Below, piece by piece: positions 1 to 11,089 of a stretch of 64,000 nucleotides of DNA. The position numbers and the translations under genes are program-made. The DNA is from Rhinopithecus roxellana. Taxonomy: Eukaryota; Chordata; Mammalia; Primates; Cercopithecidae. Position 1 is the first letter of the stretch; each line of letters opens with the position of its first letter. The notes beneath the pieces are model-generated. The model did no database searches and was not told where the DNA came from. It worked only from the letters and a program-made list of their open reading frames with translations. The stretch is from the NCBI RefSeq assembly GCF_007565055.1, contig NC_044556.1, positions 138,297,808 to 138,361,807 on the forward strand. The letters are read 5' to 3'.

Positions 1-276
1 GTCATCACAATAGTGAGCGAGTTCTCATGAGATCTGGTCGTTTAAAAGTATGCAGCATCTCAGTCCTCTCCCTTCTTGCTGCTTTGACCACATGAAATGC
101 TTTTCCCACTTTGCCTTCTGCCATGATTGAAAGTTCCCTGAGGCCTCAATAGAAGCTGAGCAGATGCCGTTATGCCTTCTGTACAGCCTACAAAATTGTG
201 TGCCAATTAAACATCTTTATGAATTACCCAGTCTCAGTTACTTTGTTATATCAATACAAGAAGAAACTAATATAGC
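1..276 (+). mobile_element. MaLR LTR (MST/THE1-like), 3' part
   Basis: The sequence follows the second half of an MST/THE1-type LTR: 'ctcatgagatctggt', then 'ttgccttctgccatgattg', 'cctgaggcctc', 'ccaattaaac' and 'aattacccagtctcag', closing with '...aaactaatatag'. The 5' half lies outside the window. MaLR LTRs are non-autonomous ERVL relatives. The copy is diverged and no internal part follows, so it is probably a solo LTR. The exact subfamily is not assigned. Confidence 0.85.
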
Positions 277-409
277 TAGAACTTAGCACTCTGACTAAAG
301 AACCAGGATAAAAGTTAAAAAGCAATAGCATTAAACCACAGTTGTACTGTTAGGGAGCTTAGACTGCATATAAATAGATTTCCCCTACTCTTATTGAAAG
401 AATATTGGA

Positions 410-965
410 CAAAGGTTGTCTCAGTTATTATTGCTGTGTTGCAAACACACAAAAATTTTGGGTTATACTTAAAAATGATGTTCAGGAATTTGAACAGAAT
501 GAAATAGTGATGGCAGGAATGGTTGTCTGTACTTTAAGATGTCTGAGGGCTCAACTAAGAACATTGAAGCCTGGGGTGTACTTATAGCCTGTGGGCTGAA
601 ATCATCTGAACACTCCTTCACTTACATATGTGGCAACTGGGCTGGAATGATCAAATGCTGTGATCAACCCGGGATGCAGACTGGAGTGCTTATATACATG
701 GTTTTTCCACATAGCTTGGGCTTCTCACAGTATGGTGACTGACTCTGAGGGCAAACAGAGAACAGTGATTCCAAAAAGTTGTGATATTTTCAAACAACAT
801 TCATAATTTTAATCCAAGATAAAAGTTATATAGACTTTTCTGACCTATCATTGATAGTTAAATAGTGTCACTTTTGCTGCATTCTATTGGTTACAAGCCA
901 ATCAGTTCAGATTCAAGAAAAGGGGGCATAGGTACCACCTCAAAGTATTGGCAGCGGTAATCACT
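410..965. repeat. Old dispersed repeat, family not assigned
   Basis: Phrases recalling a common old mammalian dispersed repeat appear in order: 'gttgcaaacacacaaaaatt', 'tcaggaatttgaacag', 'atgtctgagggctcaac', 'gctgaaatcatctgaacact', 'ggcaactgggctggaatga', then 'cattctattggttacaa' and 'agattcaagaaaagggg'. I cannot name the family (LTR or DNA transposon). The two open frames of 60 and 67 codons inside it have no protein-like features and overlap each other. Confidence 0.5.
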
Positions 966-2427
966 TTTTCAGTCAATTAGCTGATGAACTAAATAAAATC
1001 TTAATTATTCCTGAATTCAAACGTAAATTTTAATAACTTCACTGAGAAAATACATATTATAAATAAATATTAAAAATAATAGTACCTAGTGTTTCTAAAC
1101 TGAAATTTAAGGTAGAATTTGAGACTATAAAAAGTGTGCATTTTCCTTTTATATTACTTTTCTGGGAACTTTCTCAAGAGTGATCTTGCTTCAGTCAGGC
1201 TCTTAATCAGCTCTCTAAACTTTGATCCGGTACTTCCTATTAACTCAAAATCTATGGGGCCATCTCAACAGTAGAATGATCTTCTGAACTGGCTTATGAA
1301 CATCTCCAATTCCTTGAACGTTAAATAACCTCTCTACTTAGGGCTTCCATTAATAGTCTTTCTAACAGAGACATGCCTTTCCACTTACAGACATGAAAAG
1401 CTCCAATAATGTTTTTAGGAGCTAAAAGTCAGGTGAGAAGAAATATATCATCATGCAATTGCTGCCTTGAAATTGCCCAGTAGGATACCAGCTTTTTAAG
1501 AAAATGTCTGAAGTTAATTGCACATTTTTATCCCCCTTTGCAAAGAAAGGTAGTGATTCCTACAGTAGGTTAATACTTCCACTTGAGAGCTAAATAAAAG
1601 GAAAATCTTTCTGAACTTGGCAAAGCACAGCAATTAATTTTGTCTGTTAGGATATAAATTAAATGCACAGCTACTAGTTAGGCTTTGAAAGCAAAAAGCT
1701 AGAGTCATTTTAAAACCACAGTAGGGTGCAGACTAAATTCCAGATAGAATGGGATCTCTTCATTACCTGAAATAAAATGTATCTTTATCTTTTTAAATTC
1801 TACCAATTTTTCAAGTCCAACTTAGAAGTCAACCATTATATGACACCTTCCATATTATACCTAGCTGGTGATGGTTTTACTTACGGTTTTGTTTAGTAAC
1901 ACATGTATGACATTTCACAGTGCCTTGTATGAGAGCTAATGGTGTACATATATGGCATTTCCCCATAACACTTAAATTTATTGTATAGCTTTACAGATTT
2001 TATAAGTCATAAAATATATGAGGCTTAAATTATATGAGTTAAGTGAAAACAGTGCTTTTAGAATGCATTTGAAATGAGTAGATGTTGCATCTAGTGTACA
2101 GAAGAGGACTTGCAAAAGTAAAAGCAATTTGTGAAATCAGAAATTTACCACAAATAAAATGCAAAAAGTACTTTTCCGTTTTTTTCTCATGCACACATTC
2201 ACATCCCCTCTCTTCCATATTGTCTGTCTATATAAACACAAATTTTACTTTTCTGCTTAATTTGTGTAAAAGACAGAATATAATGGAATGATTTAGAAGA
2301 ATACATGAGTAAAACATAGCTATACTGTGAATCAAACTACTTTTAAATTTTTTATTCCATGTAAATGGAAGGCATTATATCTTGCTTTGTGAGAAACAGA
2401 CTGAAGCAAACGTACCTTCAATGAGGG
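966..2427. other. AT-rich DNA, no gene or clear repeat
   Basis: Nothing coding or RNA-like was recognised. The one open frame (2082-2291, plus) has no recognisable domain and lies in low-complexity AT-rich sequence. Confidence 0.5.
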
Positions 2428-2787
2428 TCTTGTAGTCTGCTTATACTGCTATAACCAAATAGCTAAGACAGTAATTTATAAAGAACGGACATTTCTCACA
2501 GTTCTGGAAACTGGGAAGTCCAAGATCAAGGCATCATCAGGTTCAGTGTGCCAGGTGAGGGCCTGCTCCTTTGAAGGTGTCTTCATCCTCACATGGCAGA
2601 AGGTAGAGGGACAAAAGGGCCTAAGCTAGTTTCTTCTAGTTCTTTTGTAAGTCACTACTCTATTGATGAGGGCAGAGCCCTCATGGCTTAATCACTTCCC
2701 AAAAGACTTTACTCTTAATACCACCACAATGAAGATTAAGTTTCAACATGAATTTTGGAGTGAACGTAAACATTTAAACCATAGCAG
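2428..2787 (-). mobile_element. MLT1-type MaLR LTR, antisense
   Basis: Read on the plus strand it shows the reverse of an MLT1 LTR: 'agtctgcttatactgctata', 'gtaatttataaagaacgg', 'tctcacagttctgg', 'gggaagtccaagatcaagg', 'gagggcagagccctcatgg' and 'aagtttcaacatgaatttt'. The length (~360 bp) is near full for this family. It is diverged, as expected of a pre-primate insertion. Confidence 0.85.
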
Positions 2788-3316
2788 AGAGTAAGGAGAT
2801 GCATCTAAAGTTCATTTAGAGCATATTAGTGATACAGACGTTTCTTTCTCAATTTGCCTTTTATATGTTAAAGGTTTTACTAATACTTGCCTTCAAGATT
2901 TCCCTAAGCAAAAGAAAATTGAGAGAAACGTTTTTCATGTTTTTCTGATCCTCTTAAGGAAATTCTCTGCTTCCAGTCTCCATTACTATCTCCCAGTTCC
3001 TTTCCTTGGCATGCTTAACTTACCATTCTTTGTTCCTACCATGAGCACAAAAAGAAAGTACCCCCAAATAGCTAGGTTATGAAAATCAGTGTTGTGTACC
3101 ATAGACCGAGAAAACTGGATTTTTCTCAGAAGTTCTAAAAACAGAAATCAATGGTAAAACAATTGGGGAGTATTATTCCATTTATTCCTAAATGCTGTAG
3201 ACATTTTTAAAAATGGTAAACTCAAAATAGAAAATGAATTGCTCTAAAATGTAATTTTTAAAACAAAAACCAACAGTGATAATTTAAAATTGTTTCCTTT
3301 TTTTTTTTTTTTTTCT
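2788..3316. other. AT-rich DNA ending in a T-run
   Basis: No gene or clear repeat is seen. A run of about 17 T at ~3298-3314 sits immediately before the start of the L1 element; its origin is unclear. Confidence 0.45.
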
Positions 3317-4090
3317 CTAAGATGGAAGATTAGAGGGTTTTATCATGCCCCAGTCACTTGGAAATAGCAAAAGAGTACATAAGTATCAACCCTGTGAGCT
3401 TTAATTCAAGAAATAAAATGCGAATCCACTGCATTTGTGAAGGACACCCCAGATTCCAGGCAGGAGAATATGGGCAAAAAGCCCCCATGATGGCGTCCAG
3501 CTAATAAAAGTGAGGGAATCCCCAGGATATAAGAGAGGCAAAGAGCCTCCCTCTGTGATTCACCTTTTCTATGAAGATGTAAGCAACCTGGGCTGAGAAG
3601 AGCACTATATTTCTCCCAAGTTCTGGAGCTCACCTAGGGAGAGGCTTGGAGGTTCTGAGACGGAAAGACACTGGAAAAAGCTACAGGCATTTTCCCAGAC
3701 CTGAGACCAAGAGCAGGATGCCATTTTTAATCCAGGCACAGGCAAAGTCAACCATTATTTGGCAACCCAGCAGCATGAACATGCAGGGACTTTTTCTCAG
3801 GTCAGAGACTGGAGGGTTTGCTCTGGAGGTGTAGGGCCCTCCTCAGTCAAAATTTTGGAAACTGTCTCAGTAGCACTCTCCTCCATTGCAGGCCTAGGGC
3901 AGCAGGAGAGCTGCTACAGGTACAGTTTCTCTTGGGTAAGAAGACTTGCAGTCAGGGACAGCTCGGTGACCTGGAACTTGTCTGCATGTGTCAGTGCTGG
4001 GTATCCCAGCCTGCTCCCCTGAGATGATGCTGCAATGGCCCCTCTATGCACCATTCCGAGGTATTCAGAGTACCCGCTTACATGAACGAG

Positions 4091-4670
4091 CAACCTGAGG
4101 TTCCCCACCTTTCATGTGCAGAGTTGCTGGTATAAGGAAGCCCTCTCTGCTTCACATTCAAGTAGATCTGCAGGCATTCAAATCACCTGCTCACCTGATG
4201 CAGCCGCCCAAGCTGTTCCCCCCCCCCCCCCCGCCTGAGCATAGATTGTGGTGCAGCAGGGTGCTCTCTACTCCACAGTCAGGCATATCCCCAGGCAGTC
4301 AGAGGAGCTGCTCACCTGGATTACCAGCCTGAGCTACCCCATCCTACCTGTGCAGAGATCGTGGTGGAGCAGGGCCTTCTCAACTTCACACCCAAGTAGA
4401 TTTCTAGACAGTTGGAGTACCTGCCTGCCCATAACAGCATCCTGAGGTGTCCCACCCTTCCTATGAGAAAATTGTTCTGCAGCAGGGTTCTCTACACTCA
4501 ATTCCCTGACAGATCTCCTGGGATCTGGAGTGCCCATTCTCCTGCATTAGGTGTTTAGGCTGCCCCCTGCCCATGCAGAGAACTTGGGGCTGAGGAGGTT
4601 TTCCAGTTCCATGCCTAGGCACACCTCTGAGTGCTTACTGGTCACCTACTGGATTTCCCTCAGGGTTGGT
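4091..4670 (+). repeat. L1 5'UTR tandem repeats, ~113-119 bp units
   Basis: Diverged units recur with anchors at 4091, 4209, 4328, 4441 and 4554 (spacings 118, 119, 113, 113). Each has a 'ctgag/ctgt' anchor, a C-rich stretch, 'atgcagag'-like, 'gtggtgcagcaggg'-like and 'ctccac/cttcaca' blocks. Tandem monomer-like repeats in the 5'UTR are known for some L1 lineages and may have carried promoter activity. The high divergence between units shows the array is old. Confidence 0.8.
4218..4232. repeat. (C)15 homopolymer
   Basis: Fifteen C residues in a row lie inside the second unit of the L1 5'UTR repeats. On the minus strand this is G15, able to form G-quadruplex-like structure. The length is likely polymorphic or error-prone in sequencing. 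Confidence 0.9.
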
Positions 4671-5214
4671 GTTTGTGCATGCCATCAGGGGATCTGTAGG
4701 TAGTTCTGCCCAGTCTGGCCTTACTCACCTTGCCCGCCCTGCTTTCCTACAGGCCTAAACAGGGAGTTCAGACCAATGTGCACTCCAGGGATCAGCCCAT
4801 TGCCTGAGGCAACAGACAGTTTTTGCTGATAAACAAGAATAAAGTATACACCCAGCCACTCTAGCCATAGCTGTCTCTAACCCATAAACACCATCTACTG
4901 ACTTATAGGTCAAACAGCACAGCTCAATATAAACCTGCTGAAAGAAGTACATAGGGTTATAGAAGCAAAGCCAAAAGACCCTACACAACATTCTACACAG
5001 TCATATGCCCTAGAGAGGAGAAGAAAAGAAAAGGAGAAGATAAAAAATAATAATGTAGGGAAAGAAAAAAAAATCTTCCTGCACAAAAATAATTACAAAA
5101 ATCAGAAGTACCTTCTCTACACGAGAAGGAAACAGTACATATATTCTGTCACTTTGAAAGATCCAAATGTAGTGACACTACCAAAGGATCAGACTAGCTC
5201 TCCAGCAATGGTCC

Positions 5215-6050
5215 CTAACTATAATGGAAACCCAAAAAGGACAGACAAGGAAATCAAACCATGGATTGCAAGGAATTTCAATGAGATTGAAGGCAAGGTT
5301 GAAAGTAAACACAAAGAAAATTGAATATTAATCCAGGAAATGAAAGAAGAGATAAACATATTAAATAATAAATCAGATTTTCTAGAGTTGAAAAACACAC
5401 TTAAGAAATTTCTAAATACAACTGAAATATTTATCAATACACTGGACCAAGCAGAACAAAAGATTTTAGAGCTGGAAAACATCTTTCAAACTGATCAAGC
5501 CTGATAAAAATAATAAAAAGAAAAGAGTTTAAGAAACGAACAAAGTCTTTGAGGACTGTAGGATAAAGTAAAGAGATCAAATATATGAATTACTGGCATC
5601 TCTGAGACAGAAGGAAAAGTAAACCACCCGGAAAATATATCTGAGGGAATAATTCAAGTAAACTTTCCTAATCTTGCTAGAGCTGTAGACTTCCAGATAT
5701 AAGAAATCCAGAGTATGCTATGAGATACTCTACAAAATGAATAGCACCAAAGCGAAGGTCAATGCTAAAGTAAAAAAATTCTTAAAGGATGCTAGAGTAA
5801 AAGGTCAGAAAATGTACAAAGGAAACACCATCAGGCTAAGAGTGGACTTCTTGGTAGAAACTTTGCAAGCCAGAAGAGGCTGGAGGCCTATTTTTAGCAT
5901 TATTAAAGAAAGCAAATTCCAACCAAGATCTTCATATCCAACCAAACTAAGCCTCATTAGTGAAGGAGAAATAATTTTTTTCCCAGACAAAAACTAGGGG
6001 AATTAGTGACCACTAGACCAGTCTTCCAAGACATCATTAAGAGAGTTATA
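5215..6050 (+). pseudogene. L1 ORF1 remnant
   Basis: This is the degraded nucleic-acid-binding ORF1 of the old L1. The coiled-coil-coding part is recognisable at ~5330-5500 ('agagttgaaaaacacactta', 'agagctggaaaacatc'). The conserved C-terminal part is at ~5730-5990, including 'gtagaaactttgcaagccag' and 'tcatatccaaccaaactaag'. The open stretch 5737-5997 (86 codons) is the surviving C-terminal fragment. Stops and frameshifts occur throughout, so no protein is made. Confidence 0.8.
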
Positions 6051-6149
6051 AACATGGAAAAAAGGGGCAACACATGCTACCACAAAACACAAGTACATAA
6101 CCCACAAACCCTATAAAGCAACCACATAATAGAAACTACGAAGCAGCCA

Positions 6150-6435
6150 CTTAACATCTTCATGATAGTATCTAAACCTCACATATCAATACTAACTTTG
6201 AATGCAAACACTCTAAACACCCCACTTAAAAGATATAGAGTTGCAAATTTGATTAAAAAAAAAAAAAAAAAAAACACCCAAGTAGCTGCTCTCTTCAAGA
6301 CACTCATCTCACATGTAAGCACAACCATAGGATCAAAGTAAAGGGTTGGAGAAAGATCTGTCATAAAAATAGAAACCTCCCCCAAAAAAGAAGAAGAGGT
6401 TGCAATTCTTACATCTGATAAAACAGACTTTAAAC
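6150..6435 (+). pseudogene. L1 ORF2 endonuclease start, broken
   Basis: The beginning of ORF2 (endonuclease domain) is recognisable from 'acatatcaatactaacttt', 'tctaaacaccccacttaaaa', 'ctcatctcacatgtaag' and 'tctgataaaacagac'. An A-run at ~6253-6273 has expanded inside it and the frame is broken. It resumes after the hAT insert at 6924 ('gtgaaaaaggtcaaaaggcc') to ~7041. Confidence 0.8.
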
Positions 6436-6915
6436 CAGGGTTGCCCAATCTTTTGGGACTTGATTTATGGTTAACCAAGTGGTTGATCTTGGAGTATATT
6501 CTCTGTGCAGATAAGAATAATGTATATGACGTGGTTAATGAATGGAGTATTCTGTAGATGTCTATTATATTTAATTGGTCAAGTGTTTAAGTCCAAAGTT
6601 TGTTAGTTTTCTGCCTCAATGATTTGGCTAATAATGTCAGTGGGATGTTGACGTCCCCAACTATTATTGTGTGGCCAACTAAGTCCTTTTGTAGGCTTAA
6701 ATATAGTTGTTTTATAAATCTTCTCCCAAGGCAATTGGAATAATAATTATCGTGGGTCACACATAAAATACACTAACAATAGCTGATAAACTAAAAAAGA
6801 CAAAATGCCAAAAAAAACCCTCAAGTTTTAGGAAAATTTACAGATTTGTATTTGGTTACTTTCAAAGCTGTCCTGGGCTACATGCAGCCTGTGGGCCACA
6901 GGTTGGAAAAACTTG
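6436..6915. mobile_element. hAT-type non-autonomous DNA transposon in L1
   Basis: The element begins 'cagggttgcccaatctttt' and ends 'ccacaggttggaaaaacttg', with the GC-rich 'catgcagcctgtgggcc' near its right end, typical of a hAT/Charlie-group miniature element. It is flanked by an exact 8-bp duplication 'ctttaaac' (6428-6435 and 6916-6923), the size expected for hAT. The L1 ORF2 sequence continues cleanly across it ('cagactttaaac' to 'caacaacagtg'). I do not assign the family name. Confidence 0.8.
6481..6720 (-). mobile_element. Inverted L1 ORF2 fragment inside the hAT element
   Basis: Between the two halves of the hAT element lies antisense L1 endonuclease-region sequence: 'tctgtgcagataagaataat', 'attctgtagatgtctatta', 'ttctgcctcaatgatttgg', 'ctattattgtgtgg' and 'ttttataaatct'. 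It has no 3'UTR or A-tail of its own, so it was probably not a standard retrotransposition. Confidence 0.75.
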
Positions 6916-7167
6916 CTTTAAACCAACAACAGTGAAAAAGGTCAAAAGGCCTTACATAATGACAAAGGATTCAATTCAACAAGAAGAATTAACTATCCTA
7001 AATAAATAAGCACCCAACATTGGAACACCCAGATTTATAAACTATTTCTTCTGGCAGATGATGTAACTCGATACCTAGAAATCTTGAAAACTTTCACTAA
7101 AAGGCTCCTGAAATGATAAAGAACCTCAATAATGTTTCAAGATACAAAATCAATGTACAAAAATAAG

Positions 7168-7170
7168 TAG

Positions 7171-7202
<32 letters not shown>

Positions 7203-7466
7203 AGGTAGAGTTTTACTCTTGTTGCCCAAGCTGGAGTGCAACAGCACTATCTCAGCTCTCCTGAGTTCAAGTGATTCTCCTGACTCAGCCTCCTGAATAG
7301 CTGGGATTACAGGCATGCGCCACCATGCCCAGATAATTTTGTATTTTGTAGAGATGGGTTTTCTCCATGTTGGTCAGGCTGGTCTCAAACTCCTGACCTC
7401 AGGTGATCTGCTCGCCTTGGCCTCCTAAAGTGCTGGGATTATAGGCATGAGCCATTGCGCCCATCC
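7168..7466 (-). mobile_element. Alu (old, J/S class), antisense, in L1
   Basis: A full-length antisense Alu with a (TTTTTA)n-type tail at its left, followed by 'gttgcccaagctggagtgc', 'cagcctcctgaatagctggg', 'ctcctgacctcaggtgat' and 'aaagtgctgggattatagg'. L1 sequence resumes at 'tttttatacaccaac'. Many CpG sites have decayed, in line with an older Alu than the AluY copies elsewhere here. Confidence 0.92.
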
Positions 7467-7479
7467 AGATTTTTATACA

Positions 7480-9165
7480 CCAACATTATTCAAGCTGAGA
7501 GTCAAATCAAGAATGCAATACCATTCACAATATGCAAACACACACACAAGAAATTATTAGGAATACATATAACCAAGGAGATGACAGATCTCTACAACAA
7601 TAACTAAAAACACTGCTGAGAGAAATCATAGAGGGCACAAACAAATGAAAAAGCATTTCATGCTCATGGATTGAAAAAATCAATATTGCTAAAATGGCCA
7701 TACTTCCAAAAGCAATCTACTGATACAATGTAATTCCTATTAAAGTACCAATGTCATTTTTCATAGAATTAGAAAAATATTACTCTAAGATTCATATGCA
7801 ACAAACAAACACCCTAAGTAGCCCAAATAATCCTAAGCAAAAGAGCAAAGCTGGACATATCAGATTACCTGTCTTTATACTATAAGGCTACAGTAACCAA
7901 AACCACATAGTATTTGTACGAAAACAGACATATAGACCAATGGAGCAGAACAGAGAACCCAGAAATAAAACTTCGCATCTACAACCAACTGATCTTTGAC
8001 ATCTACAGCCATCTGATCTTTGACAAAGTTGATAATAGCAAGCACTGGGAAATTGATTCCTTATTGAATAAATAATGCTGAGATATCTGGTGAGCCTTAT
8101 GCAGAAGATTGAAAATGGACTGCTACTTTTCACCATAATGAACATTAACTCAAGATGAATTAAGGGTTGAAAGGTAAGAACACAAACTACAAGAATCTTA
8201 GAAGAAAACCTGGAAAATACTCTTTGGAACATTGGTCTTAGGAAAGATTTTTTGACTAAGTCCTCAAAAGCAATTGCAGCAAAACCAAAAATTGACAAGT
8301 GGGACCTAAATAGACTAAAGAACTTATGCACAGCAAAATAAACTATCAACAAAGTAAACAGACAACCTACAGAATGGGAAAAACATTTGCAAACTATTCA
8401 TCTGACAAAGATCTAATATACATATCCGTAAGGAAATTAAACAATTCAACCAGGAAAAACAACCCCATTAAACACTCCTCAAAGACATGCAAGCAGCCAA
8501 CAAACATATGAAAAAATGCTCCACATCACTAATCATCAGAGAAGTTCAAATCAAAACCACTGTGAGATACAAATCTCATACCAGTCAGAATAGCTATTAT
8601 TAAAAACACACAAAATAACAGATGCTGGTGAGGTTGCAGAAAAAAAAGTTAGGCTTTATAACTGTTAGTGGAAAGTAAATTATTTCAGCCCCTATGGTAA
8701 GCACTGTGGAGATATTTCAAAGCACTAAAAATAGAATTACCGTTTGACCCATCAATCCCATTAATCAATATATATGCCCACAAAAAAAATAAATCATTCT
8801 ACTTAAAAGACCCATTTACTTGTGTGTTCATCCCTGTGCTATTCACAATAGTAAAGACATGGAAACAACCTAGGTGCCCATCAGTGGGTGGACTGGATAA
8901 AGAAAATATGCTACATATACACCACGGATTACTATGCAACCATCAAAAAGAATGAAATAATATATTTGCAGCAACATGGATGCAGCTTGAGGCCTTTATC
9001 CTAAATGAATTAATGTAGGAACAGAAAACCATATATTGCATGTTGTCACTCATAAGTGGGAGCTAAATATTGGGTACACATGGATATAAAGATGGGAACA
9101 ATAGACACTGATGACTACTAAAAGTGGGAGGTAGTAAGTGGGCAAAGGATTAAAAACTAACTGTT
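7480..9165 (+). pseudogene. L1 ORF2 C-terminal part and 3'UTR, broken
   Basis: The post-RT part of ORF2 is recognisable in order: 'atcaagaatgcaataccatt', 'aaaatggccatacttcc', 'aaaagagcaaagctgg', 'gagcagaacagagaaccc', 'aagcaattgcagcaaaacc', 'atgaaaaaatgctccacatc' and 'gtgctattcacaatag', then 'cactcataagtgggagctaa' of the 3'UTR. Multiple stops occur. The antisense open frame at 7888-8352 (154 codons) is a chance shadow of this region. Confidence 0.85.
7976..8023 (+). repeat. 24-bp tandem duplication inside L1 ORF2
   Basis: 'catctacaaccaactgatct...' is followed directly by a second copy beginning 'catctacagccatctgatct'. The L1 family has only one such segment, so the duplication arose in this copy. 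Confidence 0.8.
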
Positions 9166-9465
9166 GGCCAGCCATGGTGGTTCACACCTGTAATCCCAGC
9201 ACTTTGGGAGGCTGAGGCAGATGGATCACCTGAGGTCAGGAATTCAAGACCACCCTGGCCAACAGGGCAAAACCCTGTCTCTACTGAAAATACAAAGATT
9301 AGCTGGCCATGGTGGTGTGTGCCTGTAATCCAGCTACTCAGGAGGCTGAGGCAAGAGAATTGCTTGAACCCAGTAGGCAGCAGTTGCAGTGAGCCTAGAT
9401 CATGCCACTGTACTCTAGCCTGGGTGACAGAGCAACATTCGTCTTAAAAAACAATGCTAATAAAT
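9166..9465 (+). mobile_element. Alu (S class), sense, in L1 3' end
   Basis: A complete dimeric Alu ('tggttcacacctgtaatccc' to 'agcctgggtgacagagcaac' and an A-rich tail). Target duplications 'aaaactaactgttg' (9153-9166) and 'aaaacctaactgttg' (9466-9480) flank it. The L1 3' end continues after it. Confidence 0.93.
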
Positions 9466-9600
9466 AAAACCTAACTGTTGAGCATTATGCTCACTACCTG
9501 GGTGACAGGATCATTCATATCCCAGATGTCAGCAGGACATAATATACCACATAACAAATCTGCACATGTATCCCCTGAATCTAAAATAAAGGTTAAAATT

Positions 9601-11089
9601 ATGTTTAAAACGTAGTTTCCTGTTAGATGTTCGTTACATAATTTATCAGTCACATATTGGTCATGACTTGGAAGAACATGGTATGATCATGAAATGTATT
9701 ATTTTAAATTAAATTTGGTGCTGGTTCCACCTTAATCAAAATTATTACAGATATATAAAATTCATACTCTAGTTTTTATGTTAGAAAATATTTGTATATT
9801 TGAAAATCTGACAATCCAAATTCTAATCTCAGATCTATAACCTACTGTGACAATGGGTCATTAATTAATATCTCTGACTCAGTTTCTTGATCTAAAATAT
9901 TAGGATAGTATGTGATTCATTTACTATTAACCAAATGAAAAATAAATATATATCTGTGCATCTACACACGCACACACACATGCACACACACACCCAACAC
10001 ACACACTACTCACACACTTTCACACACTAACAAATACAAATGTATAGATATCTGTCCACCTTATCTGTCTTCTGTGTCTATATATTATTAATAGACCCTT
10101 TCTTCATCTCTGATGATAAATACAATCACCATTCTTGGGATATTTCCTTTCACAACTCATGTATTCTTCCTTTTTTACTTATTTCCTATAAGAGTTGAGC
10201 TCTCTCGCCATCTATTTCTCTCTCTCTCTTCTCTCTATATCTACCTGTCTCTCACCACACTTTTTATATCTTAGAATATATTTCCAAAAAATCTGTACTG
10301 TTACAAAAGTCTTCATAAATATCTTAAGCCAGAGTGTTTCTATTTTAATCTATTTTACATAAATTGGTGATAAAATTTATTAATTTCTGTTCCACGAATC
10401 ATTTAAATCTGATAGTAACCTATAACATTTGTGATGCTAACTAAAAAATAGATCGGATTTTGAATTACAAGACCGTGCTGCTGTAAGAGACTTAGCATTT
10501 CTAAATTTCCTTTTCTTTACATTAGGGAGAATAAGCCCTCCCTCTAACAGTTTTAAAATTAATTAAATATGAATATATATAAAATTATTTTTTAAAATTC
10601 AAATGAAAAATGTATGCACATATATACACATATATATACGTAGTAATAAAACAAACAACCTCAACTTGGCTAACAATATTTACTTCCTATATTGTCAATA
10701 TATTATTTATTATTTTCCTTCATGTTCTAGCCATATGTTGAAAATTGCCCCAAGCATATTCCCTACATACTACTACTAGATTTTACCATCTGAAATTCAC
10801 TACTACTTGCTGATATATAGTGCAATGAGATCTCATTAATAGTAAGAACCAATGTTTTACTGGCTCTTTGCTTCCATTTGTTATAATACTAATGTAAAAT
10901 CTTCAACTATCCCATTGTTTCACAACTGTTCGTCAATATGTTCAGCAGTATGTTTTGTCAGTGTTCATGAACAAATATTTCTACCAGAGGCCACCAATAA
11001 TGTGTGCGGTTCTGACTGACATCACTGCTTTTCCTGCCATTTTTCCAACCCACCTGGATTTCATTCTTTTTTATTGCGTTGGGCTCTCC
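9601..11089. other. Unique AT-rich DNA with short MIR-like and simple repeats
   Basis: No gene is seen. 9810-9915 resembles a weak sense MIR core ('cctactgtgacaatgggtca', 'tctctgactcagtttcttga'). A degenerate CA-rich repeat is at ~9965-10030 and a CT-rich run at ~10203-10250. Confidence 0.5.
9965..10030. repeat. Degenerate (CA)n microsatellite
   Basis: Imperfect CA repeats ('cacacgcacacacacatgca', 'cccaacacacacactactca') with many interruptions. Confidence 0.85.

Larger units (their letters stand above)
3317..9600 (+). mobile_element. Old L1 (L1MA/L1PB age), near full-length with internal deletion
   Basis: All L1 landmarks are present in order on the plus strand. A GC-richer 5'UTR starts at about 3317 ('aagatggaagattagagg') and runs to ~5100. 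ORF1 remains lie at about 5215-6050. The ORF2 endonuclease start follows at ~6180-6435, the RT motif 'ctggcagatgatgta' (L-A-D-D-V) at 7051-7065, the ORF2 C-terminal part at ~7480-8640, and the 3' end at ~9480-9600 ('acctgggtgacaggatc', 'cctgaatctaaaataaagg'). About 2 kb of ORF2 between endonuclease and RT motif is missing at ~7041. The copy is interrupted by a hAT element (6436-6915) and two Alus (7168-7466, 9166-9465). All frames are broken, so it is immobile. Confidence 0.93.

Noticed and set aside
884..906. 'attggttacaagccaat' as paired CCAAT boxes of a promoter
   Set aside because: It lies in an old dispersed repeat and has no TATA, CpG island or transcript context.
7888..8352. 154-codon antisense open frame
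   Set aside because: It is the shadow of the L1 ORF2 C-terminal region read backwards; its CQRS repeats come from the 24-bp duplication.
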